A stretch of DNA of 64,000 nt from Modestobacter sp. VKM Ac-2984 (GTDB lineage Bacteria > Actinomycetota > Actinomycetes > Mycobacteriales > Geodermatophilaceae). Shown here piece by piece: positions 1-8,961 of the stretch. Under the pieces are notes generated by a model. The model had not been told where the DNA came from. It did not search any database and saw only the letters and a program-made list of their open reading frames with translations. Numbering within the stretch: position 1 is the first letter of the stretch; every line of letters starts with the position of its first letter. The translations under genes were made by a program, and so were the position numbers. The DNA is taken from contig NZ_JAPVBJ010000002.1 of the NCBI RefSeq assembly GCF_026967985.1, positions 290,349 to 354,348 of the forward strand, written 5' to 3'.

Positions 1-1
1 C

Positions 2-109
2 CCGCCGGACACGCTCGACGGTGCGGCCCGCGAGCTGATCCGGGGCGCCTACAAGCTCTCCGGCCAGCTGCTCCTCGCGCTCGACGTGAACCGCGCCGTC
101 GGCACCTGA
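2..109 (+). CDS. cheW: CheW-like chemotaxis adaptor, C-terminal end (partial)
   Basis: Only the last 35 codons are in the window. The frame ends [20 protein letters not shown] followed by RAVGT and a stop. This matches the end of CheW domains, where a strand of the type 'I-R-G-x-x-K-x-x-(G)-x-L-L-x-L-D-(L/V)-x-R' closes the SH3-like fold. CheW couples chemoreceptors to the histidine kinase CheA at the membrane. Four chemoreceptor genes follow on the same strand, which fits this identity, and a strong terminator separates the gene from them. The fragment could also be the CheW-like tail of CheA, but the stop so soon after the motif fits CheW better. Confidence 0.7.
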   Translation, partial: PPDTLDGAARELIRGAYKLSGQLLLALDVNRAVGT

Positions 110-112
110 GCA

Positions 113-149
113 CGGGGCCCCGTCCTCCCCGGGACGGGGCCCCGCTTCT
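113..149 (+). terminator. Intrinsic terminator after cheW
   Basis: A perfect 13-bp stem pairs 113-125 (cggggccccgtcc) with 132-144 around a 6-nt loop and is followed by a pyrimidine-rich tail (cttctc). It lies 3 bp after the cheW stop codon. The receptor gene at 199 is therefore probably transcribed mostly from its own promoter. Confidence 0.75.
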
Positions 150-198
150 CCGCCCCACCCCTCCACCCGATCCGCTCCCTCTCCCCTGGAGAAAGACC

Positions 199-1806
199 AT
201 GAGCACCACAGCACTCCCCCCTCGGCGGTTCGGGTGGTTCGCCGACCGGCCGATCGGCGTCAAGATCGGGGCGGTCATCGCCCTGCTCGCCGTCGTCGTC
301 CTCGGCACCAATGCGCTGGCGATCGGCCGGATCAACGACATGCGCGCCGGGCAGGACGCGATCTACACCGAGAACCTCCAGCCGCTGAACGCCCTGTCGG
401 AGATCCAGCGGGCGCACGCCGCGCACCGCGCTCGCACCCTCGAGTACGCGGTCTCCACGCCCGAGCGCCGGGCCGAGCTGATCGAGCAGATGGAGGAGAA
501 GACCGCTGACCTGCAGGCCGGCTACGACGCCTACGAGCCGTTCATCGTCGAGCAGAGCGCGATGGAGAACTTCCTCGCGACCCGTCAGCAGTTCCTCGGC
601 CTGCTGACCAGCCAGCTGTTCCCGGCGGCAGACCGTGGCGACCTGGCCGCCTTCGCCCAGGTGCAGGAGCAGCAGCTCCAGCCGCTGCTGCAGGTCATGG
701 CCGACGAGCTCGAGCTCGAGGGCGTGGCCCAGTCCGAGCAGGCCGCCGCGCGCAACGCCGCGGCCGCCGAGGAGGCCAGCAGCGCCACCACGCTGCTGCT
801 GACCGTCTCGATCGTGTCGATCGTCGTCGCAGCCGGCCTGGCCTTCCTGGTCGTCCGCCGCATCCTCGCCACGGTCGGCTCGGTGCAGCGCTCGGTGCAG
901 GCGATGGCCGACGGTGACCTGACCGTGCTGCCCGAGGCGCGCGACCGGGACGAGATCGGCCAGATGGCCGCGTCGCTCGCCGCCGCGCAGACCAACCTCC
1001 GCTCGGTGATGGCCTCCGTCGTCGCCTCGTCCGATGCGGTCGCGGCCGCCTCGGAGGAGCTGTCGGCGTCCTCGGCGCAGATCTCCGCCTCGGCGGAGGA
1101 GACCTCGGCGCAGTCCGGGGTGGTGTCGGCGGCGGCGGAGGAGGTCAGCCGGAACGTGGCGACGGTGGCTGCGGGTGCGGAGGAGATGGGCGCGTCGATC
1201 CGGGAGATCTCGCAGAACGCGAACGAGGCGGCGCGGGTGGCGGCGCAGGCGGTGGCGGAGGCGGAGACGACCAACGCGACGGTGATGAAGCTGGGTGACT
1301 CCTCGCGGGAGATCGGCAACGTGATCAAGGTGATCACCTCGATCGCGGAGCAGACGAACCTGCTGGCGCTCAACGCCACGATCGAGGCCGCCCGGGCCGG
1401 TGAGGCCGGCAAGGGCTTCGCGGTGGTGGCGAACGAGGTGAAGGAGCTGGCGCAGGAGACGGCGCGGGCCACGGAGGACATCGCCCGCCGGGTGGAGGCC
1501 ATCCAGGGCGACACCTCCGGTGCGGTGTCGGCGATCGGTCGGATCAGCGAGATCATCGGGTCGATCAACGACTACCAGCTGACCATCGCCAGTGCGGTGG
1601 AGGAGCAGACCGCGACCACCAACGAGATGTCCCGGTCGGTGCAGGAAGCCGCCGGCGGCTCCACGGAGATCGCCACCAACATCACCGGCGTCTCCACGGC
1701 GGCGTCCTCGACCACCCAGGCGCTGGGGCAGACCCGGCAGGCCGTGGACGAGCTGTCCCGCATGGCCAGCGACCTCCGCACGACGGTGGCCCGCTTCTCC
1801 TACTGA
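199..1806 (+). CDS. Methyl-accepting chemotaxis protein (receptor 1)
   Basis: A transmembrane chemoreceptor of 535 aa. A short cytoplasmic N-terminus leads into TM1 (about residues 21-43). A helical periplasmic domain of about 150 residues follows, of the four-helix-bundle type, then TM2 (about 195-219), a HAMP domain (about 220-272) and the cytoplasmic signalling hairpin. The hairpin tip is the canonical [19 protein letters not shown] followed by [14 protein letters not shown], which binds CheA/CheW. The protein ends RTTVARFSY with no CheR-tethering pentapeptide. The ATG at 199 is preceded by ggagaaag. The signalling half is nearly identical at DNA level to the three receptors downstream, while the ligand-binding half is unrelated. 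The ligand cannot be deduced. Confidence 0.95.
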   Translation: MSTTALPPRRFGWFADRPIGVKIGAVIALLAVVVLGTNALAIGRINDMRAGQDAIYTENLQPLNALSEIQRAHAAHRARTLEYAVSTPERRAELIEQMEEKTADLQAGYDAYEPFIVEQSAMENFLATRQQFLGLLTSQLFPAADRGDLAAFAQVQEQQLQPLLQVMADELELEGVAQSEQAAARNAAAAEEASSATTLLLTVSIVSIVVAAGLAFLVVRRILATVGSVQRSVQAMADGDLTVLPEARDRDEIGQMAASLAAAQTNLRSVMASVVASSDAVAAASEELSASSAQISASAEETSAQSGVVSAAAEEVSRNVATVAAGAEEMGASIREISQNANEAARVAAQAVAEAETTNATVMKLGDSSREIGNVIKVITSIAEQTNLLALNATIEAARAGEAGKGFAVVANEVKELAQETARATEDIARRVEAIQGDTSGAVSAIGRISEIIGSINDYQLTIASAVEEQTATTNEMSRSVQEAAGGSTEIATNITGVSTAASSTTQALGQTRQAVDELSRMASDLRTTVARFSY

Positions 1807-1845
1807 CGCCGCCTCTCGTCCCGAGAGGCCCGATCCGCACGACTC

Positions 1846-1899
1846 CCGCGGCCGCTGTCTCGCCCCCTTCCCCGGGCGAGGCAGCGGCCGCGGTCCTTC
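1846..1899 (+). terminator. Intrinsic terminator after receptor 1
   Basis: A 20-bp stem pairs 1846-1865 with 1874-1893, with a single G-U pair and a short loop of about 8 nt, followed by tccttct. It lies 40 bp after the stop codon. Confidence 0.8.
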
Positions 1900-1939
1900 T
1901 CCCGTCACCCCGCCCCACACGCGCCCCCGGGGGGCGCAT

Positions 1940-1995
1940 CGAGTGACAGCTGAGCGGGCTTCCCAGCGGGTTGATGCCCGCTCAGCTGTCACTCG
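1940..1995. repeat. Perfect 20-bp inverted repeat in the receptor 1/2 gap
   Basis: The left arm 1940-1959 (cgagtgacagctgagcgggc) is exactly complementary to 1976-1995, with a 16-nt loop. No T-tract follows, and a strong terminator already lies upstream at 1846, so it is not an obvious second terminator. The 1807-2289 gap otherwise holds this repeat and the conserved block at 2025-2126. I saw no second copy in the window. Confidence 0.85.
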
Positions 1996-2024
1996 ACGGA
2001 GCGCGGCCGTGGGCTGGCGCCCGA

Positions 2025-2126
2025 GTCGACAAAGGGCCGCGGGGTGTCGGTCGTCGACCATTTCCCACGCCTTCCGCAACACGCCGCATGCATCGGTACC
2101 GCGCATTACCGGATCCCCCACCATGG
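2025..2126 (+). promoter_or_regulatory. Upstream block of receptor 2, shared with receptor 3
   Basis: Three short identical segments recur before receptor 3 at exactly the same spacing: gtcgacaaagg (2025), cgcattaccggatc (2102) and caccatgg (2119). The bases between them differ. This suggests a duplicated promoter or leader in which these segments are constrained. The frame opened by the internal ATG at 2123 shares no protein similarity with the equivalent frame before receptor 3, so I do not call it a gene. Confidence 0.55.
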
Positions 2127-2289
2127 CCCGCGAACCATCCTCAGGAAATGTCAGGACGACGCCGTCCGAACCGATCCGAGGTGTTCCACTCCCCCACCGA
2201 TCCGGAGAACGCGGCACCTCTCTCTGGAACGGGTGCAATCGATCCCATCCGCCCCGCCACACCGCCCGTTCCTGATCAGGAGACCCGCC

Positions 2290-3885
2290 ATGCGCTCCCC
2301 CGCACCGCCCGGCCCATCGAGCTGGTTCGCCGACCGTCGGCTCGCCGTGAAGTTCGGCCTCATGATCGGCGTCGTCGTCCTGGCCTTCGGTGTGCTGGTG
2401 ACCGCGACGCTGTCCTCGAACGCCAGCGTCCGGGACGCCAGCGCGCACCTGGCGGAGCTGGACCAGGCGGCCGAGCTGGTGCTGCAGCTGGACACCCGGG
2501 CCAGTGAGCTGAAGGTGGACGGCCTCAAGGCCCTGGTGAGCCCCACCCCCGCCGACCAGCTGGTCGACGTGACCGACGACGTCGCGACGGCGGACGCGCT
2601 GCTGGACGAGCTCCGGGGCGTCCCGCTGACCGGGGCCAGCGCCGCGGCGGCAGCTGCCGTGCAGTCGACCTTCGGCGACTACCAGGAGGGGCTCAGGGCG
2701 TTCGTGCAGGCGGCCGTGGCCGACCAGGTCGCCATGCGGGCCCGCTTCGAGGAGATCCAGGTCGCCAACGACCTCACCGACGGGGCGGTCGGCGAGGCCA
2801 AGGACGCGCTGGCCGCGGAGTCCGCGGTCGCCCAGGCCGAGCTGGACGCCGCGATCACCCAGGGGGCCCGCACCAGTGAGATCGCCGCAGCCCTGGGGTT
2901 GGTGGCGATCCTGGTCATCTGCCTGCTCACCCAGCGTTCGCTGGCCCGGCCCCTGCGGCAGGTCCAGGCATCGCTGGAGGCCATGGCGACCGGTGACCTG
3001 ACCGTGGACGCCGGCGTCTCGTCCCGGGACGAGGTCGGCCAGATGGCGGTTGCGCTGGGCACCGCGCAAGGGCATCTGCGTGCGGTGATCGCCTCGGTCG
3101 CCGCGTCCTCGGATGCGGTGGCGGCCGCCTCGGAGGAGCTGTCGGCGTCCTCGGCGCAGATCTCGTCGTCGGCGGAGGAGACCTCGGCGCAGTCCGGGGT
3201 GGTGTCGGCGGCGGCGGAGGAGGTCTCCCGGAACGTGGCCACCGTTGCCGCGGGTGCCGAGCAGATGGGGGCGTCGATCCGGGAGATCAGCCAGAACGCG
3301 AACGAGGCGGCCCGGGTGGCTGCCCAGGCGGTGAGCGAGGCGGAGACCACCACGCAGACGATCACCAAGCTGGGCACCTCGTCCCAGGAGATCGGTGCGG
3401 TGGTGAAGGCGATCACTTCCATCGCGGAGCAGACGAACCTGCTGGCGCTGAACGCCACGATCGAGGCGGCGCGTGCTGGTGAGGCGGGCAAGGGCTTCGC
3501 GGTGGTCGCCAACGAGGTGAAGGAGCTGGCGCAGGAGACGGCGCGGGCCACGGAGGACATCGCCCGTCGGGTGGAGGCGATCCAGGGCGACACCTCGGGT
3601 GCGGTGTCGGCGATCGGTCGGATCAGCGAGATCATCGGGTCGATCAACGACTACCAGCTGACCATCGCCAGTGCGGTGGAGGAGCAGACCGCGACCACCA
3701 ACGAGATGTCCCGGTCGGTGCAGGAAGCCGCCGGCGGATCGACGGAGATCGCCACGAACATCACCGGTGTCTCGGCGGCGGCCACTTCGACCACGCAGGC
3801 GCTGGGGCAGACCCGGCAGGCCGTGGACGAGCTGTCCCGGATGGCCAGCGACCTGCGGGGGAGCGTGGCCCGCTTCACCTGGTGA
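2290..3885 (+). CDS. Methyl-accepting chemotaxis protein (receptor 2)
   Basis: A chemoreceptor of 531 aa with TM1 at about residues 21-43, a helical extracytoplasmic domain, TM2 at about 199-217, HAMP to about 270 and the conserved signalling hairpin ending [10 protein letters not shown] chose the ATG at 2290 because aggag lies just upstream and the N-terminus [14 protein letters not shown] aligns with the [13 protein letters not shown] start of receptor 1. The frame is open upstream to 2044, but that stretch has no membrane or domain features. It differs from its neighbours in the ligand domain and in a stretch around [20 protein letters not shown] within the methylation helices. The ligand is unknown. 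Confidence 0.94.
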   Translation: MRSPAPPGPSSWFADRRLAVKFGLMIGVVVLAFGVLVTATLSSNASVRDASAHLAELDQAAELVLQLDTRASELKVDGLKALVSPTPADQLVDVTDDVATADALLDELRGVPLTGASAAAAAAVQSTFGDYQEGLRAFVQAAVADQVAMRARFEEIQVANDLTDGAVGEAKDALAAESAVAQAELDAAITQGARTSEIAAALGLVAILVICLLTQRSLARPLRQVQASLEAMATGDLTVDAGVSSRDEVGQMAVALGTAQGHLRAVIASVAASSDAVAAASEELSASSAQISSSAEETSAQSGVVSAAAEEVSRNVATVAAGAEQMGASIREISQNANEAARVAAQAVSEAETTTQTITKLGTSSQEIGAVVKAITSIAEQTNLLALNATIEAARAGEAGKGFAVVANEVKELAQETARATEDIARRVEAIQGDTSGAVSAIGRISEIIGSINDYQLTIASAVEEQTATTNEMSRSVQEAAGGSTEIATNITGVSAAATSTTQALGQTRQAVDELSRMASDLRGSVARFTW

Positions 3886-3898
3886 ACCCACTCGGCCC

Positions 3899-3937
3899 AC
3901 GGCCGGCACCTGATCCGCCTCGAGAGGTGCCGGCCGT
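3899..3937 (+). terminator. Intrinsic terminator after receptor 2
   Basis: A perfect 13-bp stem pairs 3899-3911 (acggccggcacct) with 3925-3937 around a 13-nt loop, starting 13 bp after the stop codon. Confidence 0.7.
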
Positions 3938-4005
3938 CGTCGTCCCGGTGTGTCGCGATGACCCGCGGCGACCATTCCTTCTCACTGCCCCGCCCCTCTG
4001 GACAT

Positions 4006-4107
4006 GTCGACAAAGGCGCACCGGAAATCGATTGGTGCACTTTGTGTTGCACACCAGACGACACGCCAGAAAAACGACACCTCGCATTACCGGATCAATC
4101 ACCATGG
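4006..4107 (+). promoter_or_regulatory. Upstream block of receptor 3, shared with receptor 2
   Basis: The block has gtcgacaaagg at 4006, cgcattaccggatc at 4083 and caccatgg at 4100. The offsets (78 bp from the first segment to gcattacc, 94 bp to caccatgg) are the same as in the receptor 2 block. The remaining 3886-4213 gap holds only the terminator at 3899 and an unusually A/T-rich stretch (about 4020-4080). Confidence 0.55.
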
Positions 4108-4213
4108 TCCTGACTCGCCGATCGCAGATGAATGCTGATCGGTGGAGCGAGCGGTCAGGTCACCAGTCCGACCCCTCCCACCCGCACAGTGCACGCACCC
4201 CTCAGGAGAGAAC

Positions 4214-5821
4214 ATGTCCGTCAGCCCGCTGGCCCGCTCTGGTTCGTTGTGGGGCGACCGCACCATCAAGACCAAGGTGCTCGCCTCGGCGGGCTTCGCC
4301 GGCGTCGTCGCCGCCGGCATCGGCATCCTGGGGATGACGGCGCTCAGTGACTCGGCGGCGTCGGCAGAACAGCTGTACGAGGACAACACGCTCGGCGTGG
4401 CCCGGGCTGCGGACCTGGACGCGCTGGTGGGAGACCTGCGGGTCAACCTCCGCGACACGATCCTGGGAGCCGACGCGGCGGCGAACATCGCCGCGATCGA
4501 GACGCTGGGTGCTGAGTTCCAGTCCGCGGCGGACGCCTACCGCCAGGTGACGGCGAGCCCGGAGAAGCTGGCCATCCTCGATGAGGTGACCGCTGACATC
4601 GCGGCGTACGTCGACTTCCAGCAGGACGTCCTGGTCCCGCTCGCCCAGAGCCAGGACTTCGGGGGCTGGATGAGCCGCAACGCCGCCGAGGGAACCCCCA
4701 TCGTCACGGAGGCCGAGGCGGAGATCCGTGAGCTGCGCGACCTGGAGTCGGCGGAGGCCGAGCAGGCGGCCGCGGACGTCCGCGCCGACTACGAGGCGCA
4801 GCGCACGTTGTCGATCCTGTTCATCGTCGTGGGCATCGGCATCGCGCTCGCCCTCGGCTGGTTCGTCGCCACCGGCGTCGCCCGGGCCACCGCGAAGGTC
4901 AAGCACGTGGTGGAGGGCCTGGCCGAGGGCGACCTGACCCGGACCAGCGGCCTCACCACCCGGGACGAGCTGGGGCAGATGGGCTCGGCCCTCGACGCCG
5001 CGGTGCACAGCCTGCGCGGGGTGATGGCCTCGGTGGTGGCGTCCTCGGATGCGGTGGCGGCGGCGTCGGAGGAGCTGTCGGCGTCCTCGGCGCAGATCTC
5101 GTCCTCGGCGGAGGAGACCTCGGCGCAGTCCGGGGTGGTGTCGGCCGCGGCGGAGGAGGTCAGCCGGAACGTGGCGACGGTGGCTGCGGGTGCGGAGGAG
5201 ATGGGCGCGTCGATCCGGGAGATCTCGCAGAACGCGAACGAGGCGGCGCGGGTGGCGGCGCAGGCGGTGGCGGAGGCGGAGACGACCAACGCGACGGTGA
5301 TGAAGCTGGGTGACTCCAGCCGGGAGATCGGCAACGTGATCAAGGTGATCACCTCGATCGCGGAGCAGACGAACCTGCTGGCGCTGAACGCCACGATCGA
5401 GGCGGCGCGTGCTGGTGAGGCGGGCAAGGGCTTCGCGGTGGTGGCGAACGAGGTGAAGGAGCTGGCGCAGGAGACGGCGCGGGCCACGGAGGACATCGCC
5501 CGCCGGGTGGAGGCCATCCAGGGCGACACCTCCGGTGCGGTGTCGGCGATCGGTCGGATCAGCGAGATCATCGGGTCGATCAACGACTACCAGCTGACCA
5601 TCGCCAGTGCGGTGGAGGAGCAGACCGCGACCACCAACGAGATGTCCCGGTCGGTGCAGGAAGCCGCCGGCGGATCGACGGAGATCGCCACGAACATCAC
5701 CGGTGTCTCGGCGGCGGCCACTTCGACCACGCAGGCGCTGGGGCAGACCCGGCAGGCCGTGGACGAGCTGTCCCGGATGGCCAGCGACCTGCGGGGGAGC
5801 GTGGCCCGCTTCAGCTTCTGA
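4214..5821 (+). CDS. Methyl-accepting chemotaxis protein (receptor 3)
   Basis: A chemoreceptor of 535 aa. TM1 spans about residues 20-43, TM2 about 199-220, then HAMP ([15 protein letters not shown]) and the signalling hairpin ending RGSVARFSF. The start at ATG 4214 is set by caggagag directly upstream. The cytoplasmic half is a DNA mosaic. Most of it follows receptor 1, including the diagnostic [20 protein letters not shown] segment. A short patch around the tip and the last roughly 200 bp follow receptor 2. This indicates gene conversion between the tandem copies. The sensory domain is distinct and its ligand unknown. Confidence 0.94.
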   Translation: MSVSPLARSGSLWGDRTIKTKVLASAGFAGVVAAGIGILGMTALSDSAASAEQLYEDNTLGVARAADLDALVGDLRVNLRDTILGADAAANIAAIETLGAEFQSAADAYRQVTASPEKLAILDEVTADIAAYVDFQQDVLVPLAQSQDFGGWMSRNAAEGTPIVTEAEAEIRELRDLESAEAEQAAADVRADYEAQRTLSILFIVVGIGIALALGWFVATGVARATAKVKHVVEGLAEGDLTRTSGLTTRDELGQMGSALDAAVHSLRGVMASVVASSDAVAAASEELSASSAQISSSAEETSAQSGVVSAAAEEVSRNVATVAAGAEEMGASIREISQNANEAARVAAQAVAEAETTNATVMKLGDSSREIGNVIKVITSIAEQTNLLALNATIEAARAGEAGKGFAVVANEVKELAQETARATEDIARRVEAIQGDTSGAVSAIGRISEIIGSINDYQLTIASAVEEQTATTNEMSRSVQEAAGGSTEIATNITGVSAAATSTTQALGQTRQAVDELSRMASDLRGSVARFSF

Positions 5822-5840
5822 TCCGCCGCTCCACCGGAAC

Positions 5841-5879
5841 AGCAGGGCCGCACGGACCTCAGGTCCGTGCGGCCCTGCT
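5841..5879 (+). terminator. Intrinsic terminator after receptor 3
   Basis: A perfect 19-bp inverted repeat, 5841-5859 (agcagggccgcacggacct) against 5861-5879, is separated by one base and lies 20 bp after the stop codon. Confidence 0.8.
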
Positions 5880-6121
5880 GCGTTCCCCGCCCGGTTGCCC
5901 GTGCGGCATGTCGACTCGTCGTCCCTGGTCGACGGTCATCCGTCTTTCTGCAGGTCAGCGGCGCGACACGCCCGGACGATCAACGACCGGGCCGACCTGG
6001 TGCCCGACGATCTGCCGGACGAGACCGAGTCACATGCGCCCCACGGGGCCCACGCGTGACCGGCCGCCACGCCACCGACCGACGGACCGGTCGGACCAGC
6101 TCGAGCCCAGGAGGCCCCTTC
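5880..6121 (+). other. Leader region of receptor 4
   Basis: No gene is supported here. The segment has catgtcgac at 5908 and gacacgcc at 5965, which weakly echo the receptor 2 and 3 upstream blocks (offset 55 bp against 54-55 bp), but it lacks the gcattaccggatc segment. The ribosome-binding site aggagg lies just before the GTG at 6122. I see no convincing promoter hexamers. Confidence 0.4.
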
Positions 6122-7789
6122 GTGAGCGCACCATCCGTCCTCGCCCGGACGACCGGATCGAGCCAGCGGACGCCGCGCGCCGGCGCGCGTGGCTGGCTGC
6201 ACGACCGGGGCATCAGGACCCGCATCTTCGCCTTGAGCACCGTCCTGCTCATCGGCCTGGCGGCCGTCGCGATCACCGGGATCACCGGGTCGCACCGGGT
6301 GAGCGACCTGAACGCCCGGGCGACGGCGGCCGTGGGGGTCCAGCGCGCCGTCGAGGACGCCCGCTACGACCTCCTGTGGGCCGCCAACTGGCAGAACATC
6401 ACCGCCTGGCGCGCGCGGGTGGACGGTGGGGCGACCGCGGCCGCTCCCGACGGCGACAACGTGCCGAACTACGAGGACGGCGCCACCGGGTTCGAGGAGC
6501 TCTTCGCCATCGACCGTGACCTGCTGGACGCCGACGCCCGCGCCAGCCTGGACACGATCCAGGAGAACTGGACCGCGATGAGCGCCTTCAACGACCAGAT
6601 CTTCGCCCTCTGGGCGCAGGGCCGGCTGGACGAGGGCGACGCGGTCTCCACCGGGGACAAGTGGGACGTCTTCTACGTGCTCGACCAGGCGATGACCGAA
6701 CTGGTCGGCTCCGTGGACGCCCGCGTCGCGGAGACGCGCGCCGAGGCCGAAGCGGCCGAGTCGGCGATGGTCCGCAACATGGTGCTGGTCGCCCTCGCCT
6801 CGGTGCTGCTCGGCGCCGGTCTGTCGTTCGTGGTGTCCGGCGGGATCGTCCGCGGCGTCCGGGAGATCCAGACCGCTCTGGAGCGGCTGGCCGGGCGTGA
6901 CCTCACCGTGCGGCTGCCCGTCCGCGGCCGGGACGAGATGGGGCAGATGTCGGCGGCACTGAACACGGCCGCGCAGACGATGGCCGACACGGTCGCGGAG
7001 ATCGTCGCGTCGGCTGATGCGGTGGCGGCGTCGTCGGAGGAGCTGTCGGCGTCCTCGGCGCAGATCTCGTCGTCGGCGGAGGAGACCTCGGCGCAGTCCG
7101 GGGTGGTGTCGGCTGCGGCGGAGGAGGTGTCGCGCAACGTGGCGACGGTGGCTGCGGGTGCGGAGGAGATGGGCGCCTCGATCCGGGAGATCAGCCAGAA
7201 CGCGAACGAGGCGGCGCGGGTGGCGGCGTCGGCGGTGAGTGAGGCGGAGGCGACGACGGCGACCATCACGAAGCTGGGGATCTCCTCCAAGGAGATCGGT
7301 GCGGTGGTGAAGACGATCACTTCCATCGCCGAGCAGACGAACCTGCTGGCGTTGAACGCCACGATCGAGGCCGCGCGTGCCGGTGAGGCGGGCAAGGGCT
7401 TCGCGGTGGTCGCCAATGAGGTGAAGGAGCTGGCGCAGGAGACCGCGCGGGCCACGGAGGACATCGCGCGCCGGGTGGAGGCGATCCAGGGCGACACCGG
7501 CAAGGCGATCGAGGCGATCGGTGGGATCAGTGCGGTGATCGGGTCGATCAACGACTTCCAGCTGACCATCGCCAGTGCGGTGGAGGAGCAGACGGCCACG
7601 ACCAACGAGATGTCCCGGTCGGTGCAGGAGGCAGCCGGCGGCTCGACGGAGATCGCCACGAACATCACCGGCGTCTCCGCGGCGGCGTCGTCCACCACGC
7701 AGGCGCTGGGGCAGACCCGGCAGGCCGTGGACGAGCTGTCCCGGATGGCCAGCGACCTGCGGGGGAGCGTGGCCCGCTTCACCTACTGA
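6122..7789 (+). CDS. Methyl-accepting chemotaxis protein (receptor 4)
   Basis: A chemoreceptor of 555 aa from GTG 6122, chosen because aggaggcccctt precedes it. The frame is open further upstream, but that stretch has no domain signal. TM1 lies at about residues 35-57 and TM2 at about 217-241. The extracytoplasmic domain between them is acidic and tryptophan-rich ([20 protein letters not shown]) and unlike those of receptors 1-3. HAMP contains [15 protein letters not shown]. The signalling hairpin is conserved but is the most diverged of the four: it has [13 protein letters not shown]-type changes and a GKAIEAIGG segment where the others read SGAVSAIGR. It ends RGSVARFTY. Confidence 0.94.
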   Translation: MSAPSVLARTTGSSQRTPRAGARGWLHDRGIRTRIFALSTVLLIGLAAVAITGITGSHRVSDLNARATAAVGVQRAVEDARYDLLWAANWQNITAWRARVDGGATAAAPDGDNVPNYEDGATGFEELFAIDRDLLDADARASLDTIQENWTAMSAFNDQIFALWAQGRLDEGDAVSTGDKWDVFYVLDQAMTELVGSVDARVAETRAEAEAAESAMVRNMVLVALASVLLGAGLSFVVSGGIVRGVREIQTALERLAGRDLTVRLPVRGRDEMGQMSAALNTAAQTMADTVAEIVASADAVAASSEELSASSAQISSSAEETSAQSGVVSAAAEEVSRNVATVAAGAEEMGASIREISQNANEAARVAASAVSEAEATTATITKLGISSKEIGAVVKTITSIAEQTNLLALNATIEAARAGEAGKGFAVVANEVKELAQETARATEDIARRVEAIQGDTGKAIEAIGGISAVIGSINDFQLTIASAVEEQTATTNEMSRSVQEAAGGSTEIATNITGVSAAASSTTQALGQTRQAVDELSRMASDLRGSVARFTY

Positions 7790-7841
7790 GTGACGCGTTT
7801 GGAACAACCTGTCACCGGGCACTGACCGTCCGGCAGCAACG

Positions 7842-7887
7842 CGCGGAGGTCGCCAGCTCGCTGTCCTGCGAGCGGGTGACCTCCGCG
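7842..7887 (+). terminator. Hairpin terminator after receptor 4
   Basis: An outer 10-bp stem (7842-7851 with 7878-7887, cgcggaggtc) and an inner 6-bp stem (7856-7861 with 7868-7873) are separated by small internal loops. It lies about 50 bp after the receptor 4 stop. No strong T-tract follows. Confidence 0.5.
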
Positions 7888-7943
7888 TGGCGCTGTGGCC
7901 CGGGCTGCCAGCACGATGGCCTGACCACTTCCCTGGAGGCGAC

Positions 7944-8852
7944 GTGCCCTACTCCCTGGTCAGCGCTGCGACGCTCGGCTTCGACCTCGTCCGTCTGCCC
8001 GCCGGTGGCCAGGTCGCCGACGTCCTGGTGACCGGCATCGGTGCCGATGCCGCCACCCTGCACCGGATCGCCGCGGCGCACCCCGCCGCCGGCTGCCCCG
8101 ACGACGAGCGCGCGGCCCTCGCCGTCCGCGCCCGCCGGGCCCACGAACTGGCCGCCGGCGGCGTCCCGCAGCTGCGCGACCTGACCGCCCCGGCCGGCGA
8201 GGACCGGTCCGCCCGCCTGGTCGCCCTGCTGGAGCGCGGCACGATCGGCAACACCCCCGCCCTGGAGCGCCTGGTACGCGACGACGTCCTCGGCCCGGAG
8301 CACCCCGTCGTGGCCGACCTCGACCCGGCCGTGACGACCCAGGCCGCCGACGTGCTGGCCGATGCCGCCACCGGCTGGTGGGCCGCGGACGCCCTCGACG
8401 CACCGACCCGGGCCGAGCTCACCAGCCCGTTCGCGACCGCGACCGCCTGGGAGCCCGGTCCGCGACCGGACCTCGGACCCGCGGCCCCGGGTGTCGCTGC
8501 CTTCTTCGAGGAGCTGCGCGGCCTGGACGAGCCCGGTCGCCGGCGGTGGCGGCTGGCCGTCGACGCCGGGCGCGCCCAGCGCCGTCCCTGGGCTGCGGCG
8601 ATGCACGGTGCCGCCTGGGCCGCGCACGTCTCCGGCCGCACCCGCACCCTGGCCGCCGTCCAGCTCATGACCGTCGGGGTCTTCGCCGAGGCCGGCTTCT
8701 CCTCCCGGGACGGCGCCGAGGGCGTCTGGAACGCACTGGCCGGCTGCGTGCAGGGCCTGGCGATGGCCGACCTGCTGGACGAGGAGTCCCTCGCCGTGCT
8801 GGGTGGCCCGTGGGCCGCGGTGACCGGGAGGTCCCTCCCCCTCGAGGGGTGA
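7944..8852 (+). CDS. Uncharacterised protein in the chemotaxis locus
   Basis: A protein of 302 aa, read from GTG 7944 because ggaggcgac precedes it. I do not recognise the family. It is soluble, with no signal peptide or membrane segment, and rich in Ala, Arg and Asp. It starts VPYSLVSAATLGFDLVRLPA. The C-terminal half is the more patterned part, including GRRRWRLAVDAGRAQRRPW and ending near GAEGVWNALAGCVQGLAMAD. It sits between the receptors and cheB on the same strand, but cheB has its own promoter. A role in chemotaxis is only suggested by position. Confidence 0.75.
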   Translation: MPYSLVSAATLGFDLVRLPAGGQVADVLVTGIGADAATLHRIAAAHPAAGCPDDERAALAVRARRAHELAAGGVPQLRDLTAPAGEDRSARLVALLERGTIGNTPALERLVRDDVLGPEHPVVADLDPAVTTQAADVLADAATGWWAADALDAPTRAELTSPFATATAWEPGPRPDLGPAAPGVAAFFEELRGLDEPGRRRWRLAVDAGRAQRRPWAAAMHGAAWAAHVSGRTRTLAAVQLMTVGVFAEAGFSSRDGAEGVWNALAGCVQGLAMADLLDEESLAVLGGPWAAVTGRSLPLEG

Positions 8853-8887
8853 ATCCCGCTCGATCTGCAGTACGCGTCTGAATCCGC

Positions 8888-8914
8888 TCAAGGCCCGGCA
8901 CGGGATGCCGATAC
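8888..8914 (+). promoter_or_regulatory. Sigma-28 (FliA/WhiG-type) promoter of cheB operon
   Basis: TCAA at 8888-8891, then exactly 15 bp, then GCCGATAC at 8907-8914. The flagellar sigma-28 consensus is TAAA-N15-GCCGATAA, so 10 of 12 conserved positions match at the correct spacing. The cheB start codon is about 48 bp downstream, leaving a leader of about 40 nt. It suggests that the che operon is co-regulated with late flagellar genes. Confidence 0.65.
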
Positions 8915-8961
8915 AGGTCTGGAGCGGCCCACCGGCCGGCACATCGGCTGCGGGGGAACGC

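Noticed and set aside
2123-2275. 50-codon frame upstream of receptor 2 as a small gene or leader peptide
   Set aside because: The equivalent frame before receptor 3 encodes unrelated residues and runs past the receptor start, and there is no ribosome-binding site.
49-3975. Very long open frame on the minus strand opposite receptors 1 and 2
   Set aside because: It is a mirror of GC-rich codons in the receptor genes, with Arg/Gly/His-rich nonsense protein and no ribosome-binding site; the + strand receptors explain the region fully.
4006-4037. Possible sigma-28 promoter CAAAGG...ATCGATTG before receptor 3 (similar at 2030)
   Set aside because: Spacing is 12 rather than 15 bp and the -10 matches poorly, unlike the cheB promoter.
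4095-4124. GCCGATCG before receptor 3 as a sigma-28 -10 element
   Set aside because: The nearest TCAA is 18 bp upstream, outside the allowed spacing, and the sequence lies in the conserved-block/leader region.
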